A stretch of DNA of 64,000 bases from Calothrix sp. NIES-4105 (GCF_002368415.1 NZ_AP018290.1:1181470-1245469), one strand, 5' to 3'. Shown: positions 23,645 through 33,234, counted from the first letter of the stretch. Made by a program: numbers and translations. Notes: a model not told the origin generated them from the sequence alone.

Positions 23645-23971
23645 ATGGCAGATAATTGCACTACGATTGTTTTCCCAATCTACTATCAAGTCATTCAGCG
23701 TAGGGGTAATGGCTGGGCTTTTAAGCATAGCGAGCCTTTTATTAATTTATTTAACGCTCCGAATTTATCCCCGGAAGAGGAATATGCTGCTTTTGGTACT
23801 TCTATGAAAAAGGTAGCTATTGAACTTTTTCGCATTAACGGAGGTAAGCAAGGTTATTATATTGCGAACATTCTCGATAAGAAATACTATTACTGCGGCA
23901 CTGAGTGGCAAGATGTAAAAAATAAGTTTCGAGAATTGGGGATTGGTCGGGATGAGCCAATCAAATCATAA
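23645..23971 (+). CDS. Hypothetical protein
   Basis: 108 residues starting MADNCTTIVFPIYYQVIQRR, with no signal or membrane helix. It is rich in aromatic residues (GWAFKHSEPFINLF, KQGYYIANILDKKYYYCGTE). Codon use resembles its neighbours. I do not recognise a family. It is separated from the preceding small gene by a terminator, so it has its own promoter. Confidence 0.6.
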   Translation: MADNCTTIVFPIYYQVIQRRGNGWAFKHSEPFINLFNAPNLSPEEEYAAFGTSMKKVAIELFRINGGKQGYYIANILDKKYYYCGTEWQDVKNKFRELGIGRDEPIKS

Positions 23972-24001
23972 CCTTATTTCAATTTTTACTCAATAAACAT
24001 T

Positions 24002-24069
24002 CTCTACTCTCTGTCTCTCTGTGTCTCTGTGGTAAAAAATTAATCTACTACAGAGACACAAAGGAAGAA
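24002..24069. repeat. Inverted repeat of the CTCTGTGTCTCTGTGG type
   Basis: CTGTGTCTCTGTGGTA and, after an AT-rich loop, TACTACAGAGACACAAAGG face each other. It is similar to the element at 3549-3617. Confidence 0.5.
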
Positions 24070-24208
24070 TAAAGAGAGGTACTGGACTATACCTTTGTTA
24101 TGGCAATAATCAAAGTATAGGTCAATACAATAAATTGTTATGGTAAGTCATTCTTCTAATAGATGAATGTAAAAGAAAAAGATGAATACATGTAAAGGAG
24201 AACAAACA

Positions 24209-24238
24209 ATGCTATCAAATACTCCTGGTGAGACATGA
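24209..24238 (+). CDS. Nine-codon leader ORF overlapping the next start
   Basis: AAAGGAG (24194-24200) precedes an ATG at 24209 that reads M-L-S-N-T-P-G-E-T and stops at TGA 24236-24238. The stop overlaps the ATG at 24235 (ATGA). The next gene has no ribosome site of its own, so this short frame probably couples translation. It could also be the remnant of a fused N-terminus. Confidence 0.4.
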   Translation: MLSNTPGET

Positions 24239-24504
24239 CCAAAACCTATGAAAACGAAGAAATATCACAAGAATATGCTAATTTCCTCAATCATTACCAA
24301 CATTTTCTTAAACATTATAACCATTGCAATGAAATAACTGTTACGCTTAAGTACATTGTGTCAAAAAAAACATATACACTGAGATTGTTTGAGGAAGCTT
24401 TGCAAGCACATATTAACGCGACAGATGCGTATAGGAGAACTATACAAGCACATCAAGAGTTAACACAAAAGGTGCTTAGAGATTTGATTAAAGGAATTGA
24501 TTAA
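24235..24504 (+). CDS. Small hypothetical protein
   Basis: 89 residues, charged, mostly helical (EEISQEYANFLNHYQHFLKH, EEALQAHINATDAYRRTIQA). It contains several His and Tyr residues but no catalytic motif. It starts inside the stop of a nine-codon leader. I do not recognise the family. Confidence 0.5.
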   Translation: MTKTYENEEISQEYANFLNHYQHFLKHYNHCNEITVTLKYIVSKKTYTLRLFEEALQAHINATDAYRRTIQAHQELTQKVLRDLIKGID

Positions 24505-24511
24505 TATTTAT

Positions 24512-24563
24512 GTTGGGTCACCCTACGGGAAAACTCCGTTTACGTTCCTCGACCCAACCTACG
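24512..24563. repeat. GTTGGGTC ... GACCCAACCTACG repeat
   Basis: GTTGGGTC and GACCCAACC bracket about 30 bases. It resembles the unit at 7181-7213 and a partial one near 44451. It lies between convergent genes. Confidence 0.55.
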
Positions 24564-24626
24564 TCTGTGTGGTGATATAAATTTTTTACCTTATTAGGCA
24601 CAGAGAACACAGAGGAAGAAGTAAGA

Positions 24627-25850
24627 TCAGACTTTGACGAACCAGCGTTGACGGTACATTATCCAAGCTACACCAAACCATAATAATAAAGTAGCGAGGG
24701 CGAATAGGAATGAACCGTTAACTGCTCCTGCCCAAGATGCGAAGTAGTTTGTATAGATATAATCGTAAGCGTTAGGCGCCTTTTCTGCTGTTCCGATAAT
24801 GGTTTTAACTAAGACTTTAATTAGTAAAACAGAGGCAACAAAGATGGCTATAGCGTTCATCCCTAATATCTTAAAACTCTCTCCCCATTTTTTAATGCCT
24901 TGTACTTCAATAAGCTCATAGCAAGCTGAAAGTAGTAACAAAGCTGTTCCCGTTGTGTACATCACGTATGAGCTTGTCCAGAGTTTTTTGTTTATTGGGA
25001 ATACAAAACCCCAAGCTAAACCAACTATTAAACAACCGACACCAAATAATGCTAATCCGATACTTGTACGTGTTTGAACAGGTTGTGTACGTATCCATTG
25101 ACCTGTGAAGAAACCAAGTAATACGCTGACAATAGCAGGAATGGTGCTAAATAACCCTTCGGGGTCGCCTAAATTTTTGAAGCTTGCGTGTAAATGTGCG
25201 GAGGGTATAATAGAACGGTCGATAAATGCTGCAAAATTGGCGCCTGGGTTATTTTCTTGTAAAACACCCGCACCAAAACTTGGAACAGGTACATACATCA
25301 TTGCTAACCAATAACCAACAAGTAGTAACGCAGCGACTACCCATGTAGCTTTGCGAGGTAATGTTAAAACAATGAGTGACGCGAACAAGTACGATAAGCT
25401 GATCCGCTGCAATACTCCCATGTACCGAAGATTATCAAAATTGAATGTCCACGGTCCCTTGTTCCAAAACCCGTTAAGAAATAATCCCAAAGCAAATAAT
25501 ATTAACGCGCGGCGAAATATTCTTCCATATGGTGGAGTTAAGGATTTTTCTCGTGCTGCTGCTTTTGATGACACTGATACACTGCCGCCATAACCTTGAT
25601 ATGCTACATTTGCATCCCGTTCTCTTTGAACTTGTACTTTTGCATCAGTATACTTAGCAAACGAAAAAGCCATCGCTACACCAACAATGAATAAAAAGAA
25701 GGGAAATACCAAATCAGCAAATGTACATCCATTCCAACTGGCATGAACCAAGGGAGCATATACATCTGGTTCGGCAATACTCGCCATATTAACAAGAATC
25801 ATCCCTGCTACCGTAATGCCACGAAAGACATCAAGTGAAGTAAGTCGCAT
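24627..25850 (-). CDS. DUF5009/HGSNAT-like membrane acyltransferase
   Basis: 407 residues with about ten transmembrane helices. The N-terminus RLTSLDVFRGITVAGMILVN and FADLVFPFFLFIVGVAMAFS are hallmarks of the DUF1624/DUF5009 family related to heparan-alpha-glucosaminide N-acetyltransferase (NagX-type). Such proteins move acetyl groups across the membrane to sugars. A Gly/Ser-rich loop (residues about 70-105, SVSVSSKAAAREKS) sits between helices 2 and 3. It stands alone. The substrate is unknown. Confidence 0.85.
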   Translation of the reverse strand: MRLTSLDVFRGITVAGMILVNMASIAEPDVYAPLVHASWNGCTFADLVFPFFLFIVGVAMAFSFAKYTDAKVQVQRERDANVAYQGYGGSVSVSSKAAAREKSLTPPYGRIFRRALILFALGLFLNGFWNKGPWTFNFDNLRYMGVLQRISLSYLFASLIVLTLPRKATWVVAALLLVGYWLAMMYVPVPSFGAGVLQENNPGANFAAFIDRSIIPSAHLHASFKNLGDPEGLFSTIPAIVSVLLGFFTGQWIRTQPVQTRTSIGLALFGVGCLIVGLAWGFVFPINKKLWTSSYVMYTTGTALLLLSACYELIEVQGIKKWGESFKILGMNAIAIFVASVLLIKVLVKTIIGTAEKAPNAYDYIYTNYFASWAGAVNGSFLFALATLLLWFGVAWIMYRQRWFVKV

Positions 25851-26022
25851 AAAAATTAGCGTTCAAATTAAATAAGTTATTCTAATCCGGAGGTAAATTA
25901 TTACTCAACTGTAAAATACTACATCCATTTACCTAGACTCGCGCGCGTCACTTACTGAGCCAAATCTAAGTTAAAATTTTGTAAAGAAATATATCCAATC
26001 CTTAAAAAGCTCTAAATAACCT

Positions 26023-26481
26023 ATGGCTATCAAAGTTGGAGATACAGCTCCCGATTTTACCCTTACAAGCCAAGATGGCGCCTCTGTAAGTCTCAGCAGC
26101 TTTCGCGGTAAACCCGTTGTTCTTTACTTCTACCCTAAAGACGACACTCCCGGATGTACCGCAGAATCATGTGCTTTCCGCGACCAGTATGAAGTTTTTA
26201 AATCAGCAGGCGCCGAAGTTATTGGTGTAAGTGCAGACTCAAATGAGTCACACCAAAAGTTTGCTGCTAAATACCAATTGCCATTTACATTACTTAGTGA
26301 CAAAGGAGACAAAGTACGCAGTTTATATGGCGCCAAAGCAATGTTTGGACTATTTCCCGGTCGCATTACTTATGTAATAGATGGTTCAGGTAAGGTTCAA
26401 CATGTCTTTGACTCAATGTTAAACTTTAAAGGGCATGTAGAAGAAGCTTTGAAAACAATTCAATCACTGCAAACGGTGTAA
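26023..26481 (+). CDS. bcp: Peroxiredoxin, BCP/PrxQ type
   Basis: 152 residues. It shows VGDTAPDFTL, VLYFYPKDDTPGCTAESCAF with peroxidatic Cys45 and resolving Cys50 five residues on, and RITYVIDGSGKV. PrxQ reduces hydrogen peroxide and alkyl peroxides using thioredoxin. Length and residues are complete, with no export signal, so it is cytoplasmic. It carries three GGCGCC hexamers in 460 bases. Confidence 0.95.
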   Translation: MAIKVGDTAPDFTLTSQDGASVSLSSFRGKPVVLYFYPKDDTPGCTAESCAFRDQYEVFKSAGAEVIGVSADSNESHQKFAAKYQLPFTLLSDKGDKVRSLYGAKAMFGLFPGRITYVIDGSGKVQHVFDSMLNFKGHVEEALKTIQSLQTV

Positions 26482-26485
26482 TATT

Positions 26486-26626
26486 GGCAACGGATATAAC
26501 GGATGTAACGGATGATTGGTTCGTTTATCTGTTATATCTTTAACTAGATATTTAATTTAAAGGGTATGTAGACAGCGTAGTATTGGCAGCCAATATAATT
26601 GATTTATCTGTTACATTCGTTGCAAG
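26486..26626. repeat. GGCAACGGAT...ATCCGTTGCC family inverted repeat
   Basis: GGCAACGGATATAACGGATG with a further AACGGATG at the left pairs imperfectly with TTATCTGTTACATTCGTTGC at the right. The loop contains a partial echo of the prxQ 3' end (TTTAAAGGGTATGTAGA and TATTGGCA). Related elements are at 28184, 36711, 44232 and 46007. Confidence 0.6.
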
Positions 26627-26652
26627 GAACAATGATGGGAGTAAAGTAGTAG

Positions 26653-27297
26653 ATGCTAGTAGAACTTAAGCAAATTATCGTTTCTCCAGGGCGCCAGTTG
26701 TTACTGAAAGATATTAGTTGGCAGGCGTATAAAAGTATTCAATCAGAGCTAGGTGTTCATCGTAATACAAGAACATCTTATTATCGAGGGGTGTTAGAAA
26801 TAATGGCGCCGTTACCAGAGCATGAAGTAGGCAAAGTTATTATTGGTGATTTAATAAAAGCTTTGCTTGAAGAACTTGATATTGATTTTTGGAGTCTAGG
26901 TTCTACTACCTTTGATAAAGAAAGTATGGAAGCAGGTGTAGAGCCTGATGATTGTTTTTATATTGAGAATGAGGCTCTAGTTAGAGGTCTGACAAGGATA
27001 AATTTAGAAACAGACCCGCCTCCAGATTTAGCGATAGAAATTGATATTACTTCTCGAACAAAGTTGAATAATTATGAAGCACTCAAAGTACCGGAGCTAT
27101 GGCGATGGAATGGAACAAATTTAGATATAAATATACTTGTTGAGGGAAAATATGTGAAGTCTGATAAAAGCCGTACTTTTCCTAATATACCAATTTTAGA
27201 GATTATTCCTCAGTACTTGTCGATGAGTATAGCTGTTAGTAGAAACGCGGCGATGAGAGCTTTTCGCGCAAGTGTAATAAAAATTAATAAAAAATAA
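26653..27297 (+). CDS. Uma2-family (DUF820) putative endonuclease
   Basis: 214 residues. It has YYRGVLEIMAPLPEHE, FYIEN, PPPDLAIEIDIT and the late LWRW...L pattern, the restriction-endonuclease-like core seen in the many Uma2 copies of cyanobacteria (D/E residues in PDDCFYIEN and PDLAIEID as candidate metal ligands). The biological role is not established. It is preceded by a dispersed repeat. Confidence 0.88.
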   Translation: MLVELKQIIVSPGRQLLLKDISWQAYKSIQSELGVHRNTRTSYYRGVLEIMAPLPEHEVGKVIIGDLIKALLEELDIDFWSLGSTTFDKESMEAGVEPDDCFYIENEALVRGLTRINLETDPPPDLAIEIDITSRTKLNNYEALKVPELWRWNGTNLDINILVEGKYVKSDKSRTFPNIPILEIIPQYLSMSIAVSRNAAMRAFRASVIKINKK

Positions 27298-27411
27298 AAT
27301 TAGATTTTGAATACTCCTCTGTATTGAAATACAATACATAAATAACATTATACTTTAGTTAGACTGTAACTCTATCGCTAACAAAGCTCATAAATCGAAG
27401 CACAAGTATTT

Positions 27412-28120
27412 ATGGTAAATCAAACTATTTCAAATTATTCTCATCAAGATGTATTAATCGTTGGTGGTGGACCAGCGGGACTAGCTACTGCATTAATGCT
27501 TGCCAAACGTGGTTGGAAAAATATCACAGTTTTAGAAAAACGACCAACTGCCGATTATTACGAACCTGATAAAGCATTTAATTACTCTATCGACGGTAGA
27601 GGACAAAAATTTACCGATTTTCTACAAATAACCGATAAATTATCAGAAATCGCTGTTCCAAGTACAGAATTTTACTTAACACTCATCAAAGCAGATGGGA
27701 GATGCTATTCATTGCTTTCCCCCTGATATCGGACAGGGAGTTAATTCTGCTTTAGAAGATGTATGTGTTTTACACGAAGCACTCTCTCAAAGTAATGATA
27801 ACATCTCACAAGCTCTGCCTTTATACGAGTCCTTGCGGTCAAAAGATTTGAAACCTTTGATACGTCTTGCACAGACAGCTTTTCCGTGGCAGTATAATCA
27901 GGCGCCTTTGAGCAGAAAATTGTGGAATGTTAATTTCTTCCTTAGACTGTTGCTGAATCGAGTGCTACCATTTATTTTCAGTCCCCCCGCTTTTTTGCTT
28001 ATCCAAAATTACCAACTTTCTTATCAAGAAATTTGGGTTAAAGCTCAACGGACTACCAAAATACTGTATGCACTCGGTATAATCTTAATTTGTAGTTTTT
28101 TAGTCTGGAAATTTTCATGA
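27412..28120 (+). pseudogene. FAD-dependent monooxygenase (kynurenine 3-monooxygenase-like) with internal deletion
   Basis: The 5' part (27412-27726) encodes the FAD-binding start (VLIVGGGPAGLATALMLAKR, YEPDKAFNYSIDGRG). The 3' part (frame from about 27695) encodes GDAIHCFPPDIGQGVNSALE and a C-terminal membrane helix (ILYALGIILICSFLVW). Together they give about 240 residues against about 450 for the family. The middle third, including most of the substrate domain, is missing, and the frame changes at the junction near 27695. It is an internally deleted pseudogene. Confidence 0.85.
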
Positions 28121-28130
28121 AACATAGTAA

Positions 28131-28147
28131 GGTGGGCAGTGCCCACC
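28131..28147. terminator. GGTGGGC-AGT-GCCCACC hairpin between convergent genes
   Basis: A 7-bp perfect GC-rich stem extended by AGTA/TACT on the flanks, lying between the broken monooxygenase and the 3' end of the NACHT gene. It may be a bidirectional terminator or a dispersed repeat. Confidence 0.5.
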
Positions 28148-28183
28148 CTACTATAGTTTAAAAAGATAGTTATTTAAAACCAC

Positions 28184-28212
28184 CTATCCGTTACATCCGT
28201 TACATCCGTTGC
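28184..28212. repeat. Single-arm ATCCGTTACATCCGTT repeat
   Basis: ATCCGTTACATCCGTT is followed by ACATCCGTTGC, one arm of the family seen intact at 36711. It touches the stop of the NACHT gene. Confidence 0.6.
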
Positions 28213-31154
28213 TAACTATGCCAAATTTGATAAAAATCGAGGTAGGTCATTTTTTCAGCACAGTACCAAATTAATTTATAGCAATAGCGATATTGTTCCA
28301 TATTTAGAGACGCGACATGTCTGGTTTCTACATTATTATAAAAACAATCTTTAATTGAGGCAATCAATTTAGGAATTTGGTCATCGCACAGAACTTTTTT
28401 AAAGTTTTCTGTTGCGTGTTTACGAACGTTATCACTTTTTCCATGCTTTACTAATTCAATTAATGTATCAAAAGCTATCTGATTATCGGGGTCAAGAAGT
28501 GCGAGCTTTGATGCTTTGTGTACTTTGATATCTTCTTTTTGAGCAAGTTGAATCCCATTTTCTAGTGCAGCTACTAGTCGAGTTATATCAACTTCTTTGT
28601 GGGGTTTTCTTAATTGACTTGATTTTGGTAACTGTTTTTTACTCTTACTTGTATCACTATTTAACAAGTGAGCTAAAACAGGAATAGATTTGATATGAGA
28701 TAATATACTAGGATTCTCTGCAACCAACGCGCGCATATTTTCAGCAACATGGCGCCGCATTTCTGAACTTTCGCTTTTAGCAAATGTTTCAAATATAGAA
28801 AAGGCAGTTTTATTTTCAGGGTCTATTTTCGCGAGCAAGTAGGCGCCTTTACGACGTATTGAGTCTTTCTCTGTAGACTCGATAATTTCAGTCAGTACTG
28901 AAATAGCTATTTTATTTCCTGGATCAACTTTTCCTAAACTGTCAGTAGCTTGTAAGCGCAACGGTTCAAGACGAATTAATGTTACTAATTTTTCAAGGGT
29001 AGCAATAGCAATTTTATTTCCTGGGTCAAATGTTCTGCCTAGGCTAAATGCAGCACTCCAAGTTTCAAACTCGTTTGGACAGGTTTTGAGAAATTCCTCT
29101 AATAATGTAATTGCACATTTGCGGTCGGTTTTGAGTAAAGCGACTCTTGCACCTTCTTGTACTGGCGCCGGAAAACGACACCATCTATTTTCTATAGGTT
29201 CAGGGTAACCAAAGCGCCATTTTATCAAAGAAGTAATTATCTCTGATGATAGGGAACTGGCAAACTCGGCAACTCCCGCAGCAGCTAAAAAGTAAGCTTG
29301 ATAGCTGTAGTAATTCCCAACTTTATCATCAAATTGAGTTAAAGCTGTAATAAATTCGTCTTTAGTTTGACCAGATATATCTTCCCTTCCTAACCATAAT
29401 AGTATGACCTCGCGCCATTGTGGTTCAAATATTCGATATGAGCGCGATACACTATCAAAGAAAAAACGCCAGTCATCTATTGCTAGTGCGGCAAAGTATT
29501 CTTGGAATGTTGGATGATAAAAAGCATAGACCTTTTCACCCTGAGTTTCCGAAATACCTACTTGGTTTAACCAACCTAATAATAATGCTAGCTGAAATAA
29601 ACCTTCATCCGGCGCCCCTAATACTTGACACACGAAGCTGTGACTGAGACGAAATTTTGTGTCAGCTTTATATATTGCTTGTAGTGCCAACTCTCCCAAA
29701 GCTTGGTTTAACTGCTGTCGCTGCAAACAAGTTGTCCCAAACCTATCTTGCTTCCATTCATAAATTGCATCAACGAACTGTTTATATAGCGTTGCTTTCG
29801 TCGAAGGAAACTCACCTTGACTCAGTGCCCAGGTGCGACACATTAACGCTAAACGTAAAGGATTTTTTACTGCGTCTTTAATACGCTGGCGCCCAGGTTG
29901 CTCTAATTCTGTTTGCAGCCTCTCTCCTAATATAGGATTATCTTGAAACCAACGTTGAATAAATTGCCCTACTAAATTTGGAGATTGATTAGAAGCATAA
30001 GTAAAATTCAGGTTCCGATAAGTACTAAAAGTTGAGAGCGCATTTTTACCTGCATCCCAAACATTTAAACGACAAGTTAATATAACGTTTGCTGAACCCA
30101 CCCAACCTGTTAGAAAACTAGCAATTTTACTCAAAGCATAACTTGATTCCATCGGCATTTCATCAACAGCATCAAGTAATAACCATACACGTCCTTGATA
30201 AAATTGTTCGCAAAATTCTTCCTCAACTTCTTGTGGAACGTGACGCTTACGAATAGCCGCGCGTAACCAATCTTGTATTAAATAATCTTCTAAGCATTTT
30301 GCTTGTAAATCTGCTAATGTTACCCAAATAGGTAAATCTTCACTCTCTTCGAGTATCCAGCAAGCAACTTTTTGTAATAGCGTCGTTTTACCTGCACCTG
30401 GTTCTCCAACTATCGCAACTCGATGTAACTCTTGACCGTTATTTGAAGCTAACTGCATCAAAAACGAATCAAGCGTAAAATGCATGATTTCCGTTTCTTC
30501 AGACTCATACAAACGCGAACCTTGTGTAGGTAGTATATCTTCCCGGCGCCTATCTCGTTGCTTACGTTCAACCAATCCTAACGGAACATAAACAGCATCT
30601 AAATCAAAATTCATTCCATCTACACTAGTCAACGGGTTAGTCGTTAAGCGTCGCTGATTTTGTAACATTCCTTTACATATGTCTTTCCAAGGGTTAGAAG
30701 AATCCTTCTCTTCTTGAATAGCTTCAATAGCTTCCGTAACTTTGCCCGAACGGCGCCGCTCCCACTCTTGTTCAAACCGTTGTAAATTAGCTTCGGTATC
30801 GTGACGATGGTGCCATAGATTTAAAGTAAAATGCCAATTTTCGGAACCACCACGAGTTGAGCGGTTATCTTCTAATATTTCGACAAAATCAGCCAAACGT
30901 CTTAGGCTTTCTTTGATTTGTTCAGAATTTAGCGGCTTTTGGTTGGTTTGCAGTCCAGTTAACGCTTGTAAAAACCTTACCTTAGTGCGTATAACCAAGC
31001 GAGTTTCAGACAACCAGCGAATTTGAATATTAGGTTGTAATGCATTAAGTGCTAACTCATCGCAGTCCAACGCATCGTTTGCATAAGCTAACAAAACTTC
31101 AAACAAACGACACGCGCGTTTTTTCGCTTCCGGACCTAAGCTAACTCTTGCCAT
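28212..31154 (-). CDS. NACHT NTPase with HEAT-like repeats (bacterial NLR-like)
   Basis: 980 residues. Residues 1-210 form an N-terminal region of unknown fold with helical segments (LFEVLLAYANDALDCDEL). The NACHT NTPase follows: Walker A GEPGAGKTT at 250-258, Walker B LLLDAVDE at 325-332, then a winged-helix region and HPTFQEYFAALAI near 560. The C-terminal 350 residues contain HEAT-type repeats with the recurring unit D-P-x-N-K/Q-x-A-x-x-x-L (DPGNKIAIATL, DPGNKIAISVL, DPENKTAFSIF, DPDNQIAFDTL). This is the layout of bacterial NACHT proteins linked to phage defence, with the repeats as sensor. No separate effector gene is adjacent. Defence is an inference. Confidence 0.85.
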   Translation of the reverse strand: MARVSLGPEAKKRACRLFEVLLAYANDALDCDELALNALQPNIQIRWLSETRLVIRTKVRFLQALTGLQTNQKPLNSEQIKESLRRLADFVEILEDNRSTRGGSENWHFTLNLWHHRHDTEANLQRFEQEWERRRSGKVTEAIEAIQEEKDSSNPWKDICKGMLQNQRRLTTNPLTSVDGMNFDLDAVYVPLGLVERKQRDRRREDILPTQGSRLYESEETEIMHFTLDSFLMQLASNNGQELHRVAIVGEPGAGKTTLLQKVACWILEESEDLPIWVTLADLQAKCLEDYLIQDWLRAAIRKRHVPQEVEEEFCEQFYQGRVWLLLDAVDEMPMESSYALSKIASFLTGWVGSANVILTCRLNVWDAGKNALSTFSTYRNLNFTYASNQSPNLVGQFIQRWFQDNPILGERLQTELEQPGRQRIKDAVKNPLRLALMCRTWALSQGEFPSTKATLYKQFVDAIYEWKQDRFGTTCLQRQQLNQALGELALQAIYKADTKFRLSHSFVCQVLGAPDEGLFQLALLLGWLNQVGISETQGEKVYAFYHPTFQEYFAALAIDDWRFFFDSVSRSYRIFEPQWREVILLWLGREDISGQTKDEFITALTQFDDKVGNYYSYQAYFLAAAGVAEFASSLSSEIITSLIKWRFGYPEPIENRWCRFPAPVQEGARVALLKTDRKCAITLLEEFLKTCPNEFETWSAAFSLGRTFDPGNKIAIATLEKLVTLIRLEPLRLQATDSLGKVDPGNKIAISVLTEIIESTEKDSIRRKGAYLLAKIDPENKTAFSIFETFAKSESSEMRRHVAENMRALVAENPSILSHIKSIPVLAHLLNSDTSKSKKQLPKSSQLRKPHKEVDITRLVAALENGIQLAQKEDIKVHKASKLALLDPDNQIAFDTLIELVKHGKSDNVRKHATENFKKVLCDDQIPKLIASIKDCFYNNVETRHVASLNMEQYRYCYKLIWYCAEKMTYLDFYQIWHS

Positions 31155-31251
31155 TTCACACCATACAGCGCTTTTTAACTCATTTAACCAAGTTTAACAA
31201 GTTTCTTGGGAACTATAAGACTAATAGAAATCTAAACTTTGTAATACTGCT

Positions 31252-32682
31252 ATGATATACACCAATTTAAACATTGATTCTAATCAAAAGTCTGTAGAGC
31301 ATGTAATTCAAACAATTGTCAAAGCCACAGGAATAGCAACTGGGCAAACTTTTCTTGAGGCACTTGTCCAACAGTTAGCACAATCTCTTAACATACGCCA
31401 CTGTTTGATAACACAATTAACATGCGATAGTCAACTGGAAACGTTAGCATTTTGGCAAGATCATAAAGTTGCTGCAAATATTACCTATGACCCGGCGCCT
31501 GGACCTTGCGGAGTTGTACTAAAAAAAGGCATATATTATTGCGAGTCAGGAGTACAGAAAATATTTCCCAACTCGTTAGCTTTAAAAATATTGGAAGCAG
31601 ATAGTTATGTCGGGGTGGCTTTACGTAGTAGTACTGGTGAAGTCGTTGGTAATTTATGTTTGCTTAATAGTAGTCCAATTTTAGATCGTCGTCTCCATGA
31701 AGATGTTTTAAAAATCTTTGCTTCCCGTGCTTCGGCTGAGATAGAGCGACAACGAGCCACCGAAGCACTGCAAAAATTGAATGCAGAACTTGAAATGAGA
31801 GTATTGCAGCGTACAGAAGAACTATATCAATCTCTGGAAAAGCTTCATTCCACTCAAGCACAGCTACTTCAAAGCGCGCACATGTCTGCTCTCGGTCAAT
31901 TAGTTGCTGGTATTGCTCACGAAATTAATAACCCTGTAACCTTTATCCACGCTAACGTTAGTCATGCTGCTAGCTATTTACAAGACTTGCTAACAGCGTT
32001 GTTACTTTATCGCAAACACTCTCCTACTACTCATCCAGCAGTCACAAAAGCGTTGGCAAGGTTGGATATTGATTTCTTAATGGACGATTTACCAAAGCTT
32101 TTATCTTCCCTGGAAGTTGGCAGTCAACGAATTTGTGATATCGTTGAGTCTCTTCGTGTATTTTCTCGATTTAATGAAGCCGAATGTAAACTAGTTAAGC
32201 TACACGATTGTTTAGATAGTACTCTTATGTTACTGCAACATCGCCTCAACGCAAACGGCGCCCAGAAAGCTATTACAGTCAACAAGCAGTATACAAAATT
32301 ACCATTAGTAGAGTGCTATCCTGGAGTTCTCAACCAAGCATTTATGAATATTTTAGTAAATGCTATTGATGCCGTAGAAAAACGTATCGTTGAAAGCTCC
32401 ACTCCTAATGGCTGTATTACAATTACAACAGAGCGGTTGTCACAAGACCAAGTAATAATTAAAATTGCTGATAACGGCATTGGTATGACAGATGATATAA
32501 TTCAGCAAATCTTTAACCCCTTTTTCACAACTAAACCTGTTGGGCAAGGTATAGGATTAGGATTATCACAAAGTTTTCAAATTATTACTCAAAAGCATGG
32601 CGGTCAATTAAGTTGCAAATCCATACCTGGACAGGGTTCTGAGTTTACCATTCAAATTGCAATTGCTCAATCTCATAAATAA
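31252..32682 (+). CDS. GAF-domain sensor histidine kinase
   Basis: 476 residues, soluble. GAF domain about 15-165 (PGPCGVVLKKGIYYCESGVQ, SYVGVALRSSTGEVVGNLCL). Coiled coil about 165-210. H-box with His223 in AGIAHEINNPV. HATPase with N box (NILVNAIDAVEK), DNGIGM and GIGLGLS. It belongs to the HEINNP kinase class and is paralogous to the kinase at 60077. It is divergent from the NACHT gene and has no regulator beside it, so its partner is elsewhere. Confidence 0.92.
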   Translation: MIYTNLNIDSNQKSVEHVIQTIVKATGIATGQTFLEALVQQLAQSLNIRHCLITQLTCDSQLETLAFWQDHKVAANITYDPAPGPCGVVLKKGIYYCESGVQKIFPNSLALKILEADSYVGVALRSSTGEVVGNLCLLNSSPILDRRLHEDVLKIFASRASAEIERQRATEALQKLNAELEMRVLQRTEELYQSLEKLHSTQAQLLQSAHMSALGQLVAGIAHEINNPVTFIHANVSHAASYLQDLLTALLLYRKHSPTTHPAVTKALARLDIDFLMDDLPKLLSSLEVGSQRICDIVESLRVFSRFNEAECKLVKLHDCLDSTLMLLQHRLNANGAQKAITVNKQYTKLPLVECYPGVLNQAFMNILVNAIDAVEKRIVESSTPNGCITITTERLSQDQVIIKIADNGIGMTDDIIQQIFNPFFTTKPVGQGIGLGLSQSFQIITQKHGGQLSCKSIPGQGSEFTIQIAIAQSHK

Positions 32683-32826
32683 ACACTTAGGGGATTCCCT
32701 CAAGTTGTTAACTTCCCCCAGGTGTAAAATATAAAGGAAGCCAACGTTTTGATGCGGGTGTGTAGGAGTTGGCTTAGGGGAGAAGCGCGCGCTTACAGTT
32801 TACATAGAACACTATAAACTATAAAT

Positions 32827-33204
32827 ATGTTAAAACTTACCTACACAGAAAATAGCTTTAACCTTGAATATATTAACCAGTCTTGGGAAGCTTGGGTTAA
32901 TACTAGAGTCGGTTTAGCTTTGCAAAGCGGTTGTATTATTAATTTACAAAATACTACAGCTTCTTTTACTATAAAATTGAGTACATTTGAATTTACTGAG
33001 TTTAGCAAAGCGATTCAGCACGATAATAGAATTGAAATTTGCTACTGTGATGTTAATATTGTTGAAGTTACGCTTAAGGGTATGTGGTTAAGCTCGAATG
33101 TGAATAGTGAAGAAGGTGTATTCGTAACTGCGCTTAATACTTTTACCGAGTTGTACTTGGTTGCTATGGAACAAAGGGAGAATTCTTGTTATTCGGCATT
33201 TTGA
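32827..33204 (+). CDS. Alr0857-like conserved cyanobacterial protein
   Basis: 125 residues, starting MLKLTYTENSFNLEYINQSW. The pattern ...WVNTRVGLAL...SCII...YCDVNIVEVTLKG MW...EGVFVTAL (interrupted here for length) is what I recall for the Alr0857 family of Nostocales, function unknown. There is no membrane segment or catalytic motif. It is preceded by a GCGCGCGC-containing gap. The assignment is from memory and moderately secure. Confidence 0.65.
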   Translation: MLKLTYTENSFNLEYINQSWEAWVNTRVGLALQSGCIINLQNTTASFTIKLSTFEFTEFSKAIQHDNRIEICYCDVNIVEVTLKGMWLSSNVNSEEGVFVTALNTFTELYLVAMEQRENSCYSAF

Positions 33205-33234
33205 ACTTGGCGCTCCCCAATACCCCCAAATCCG

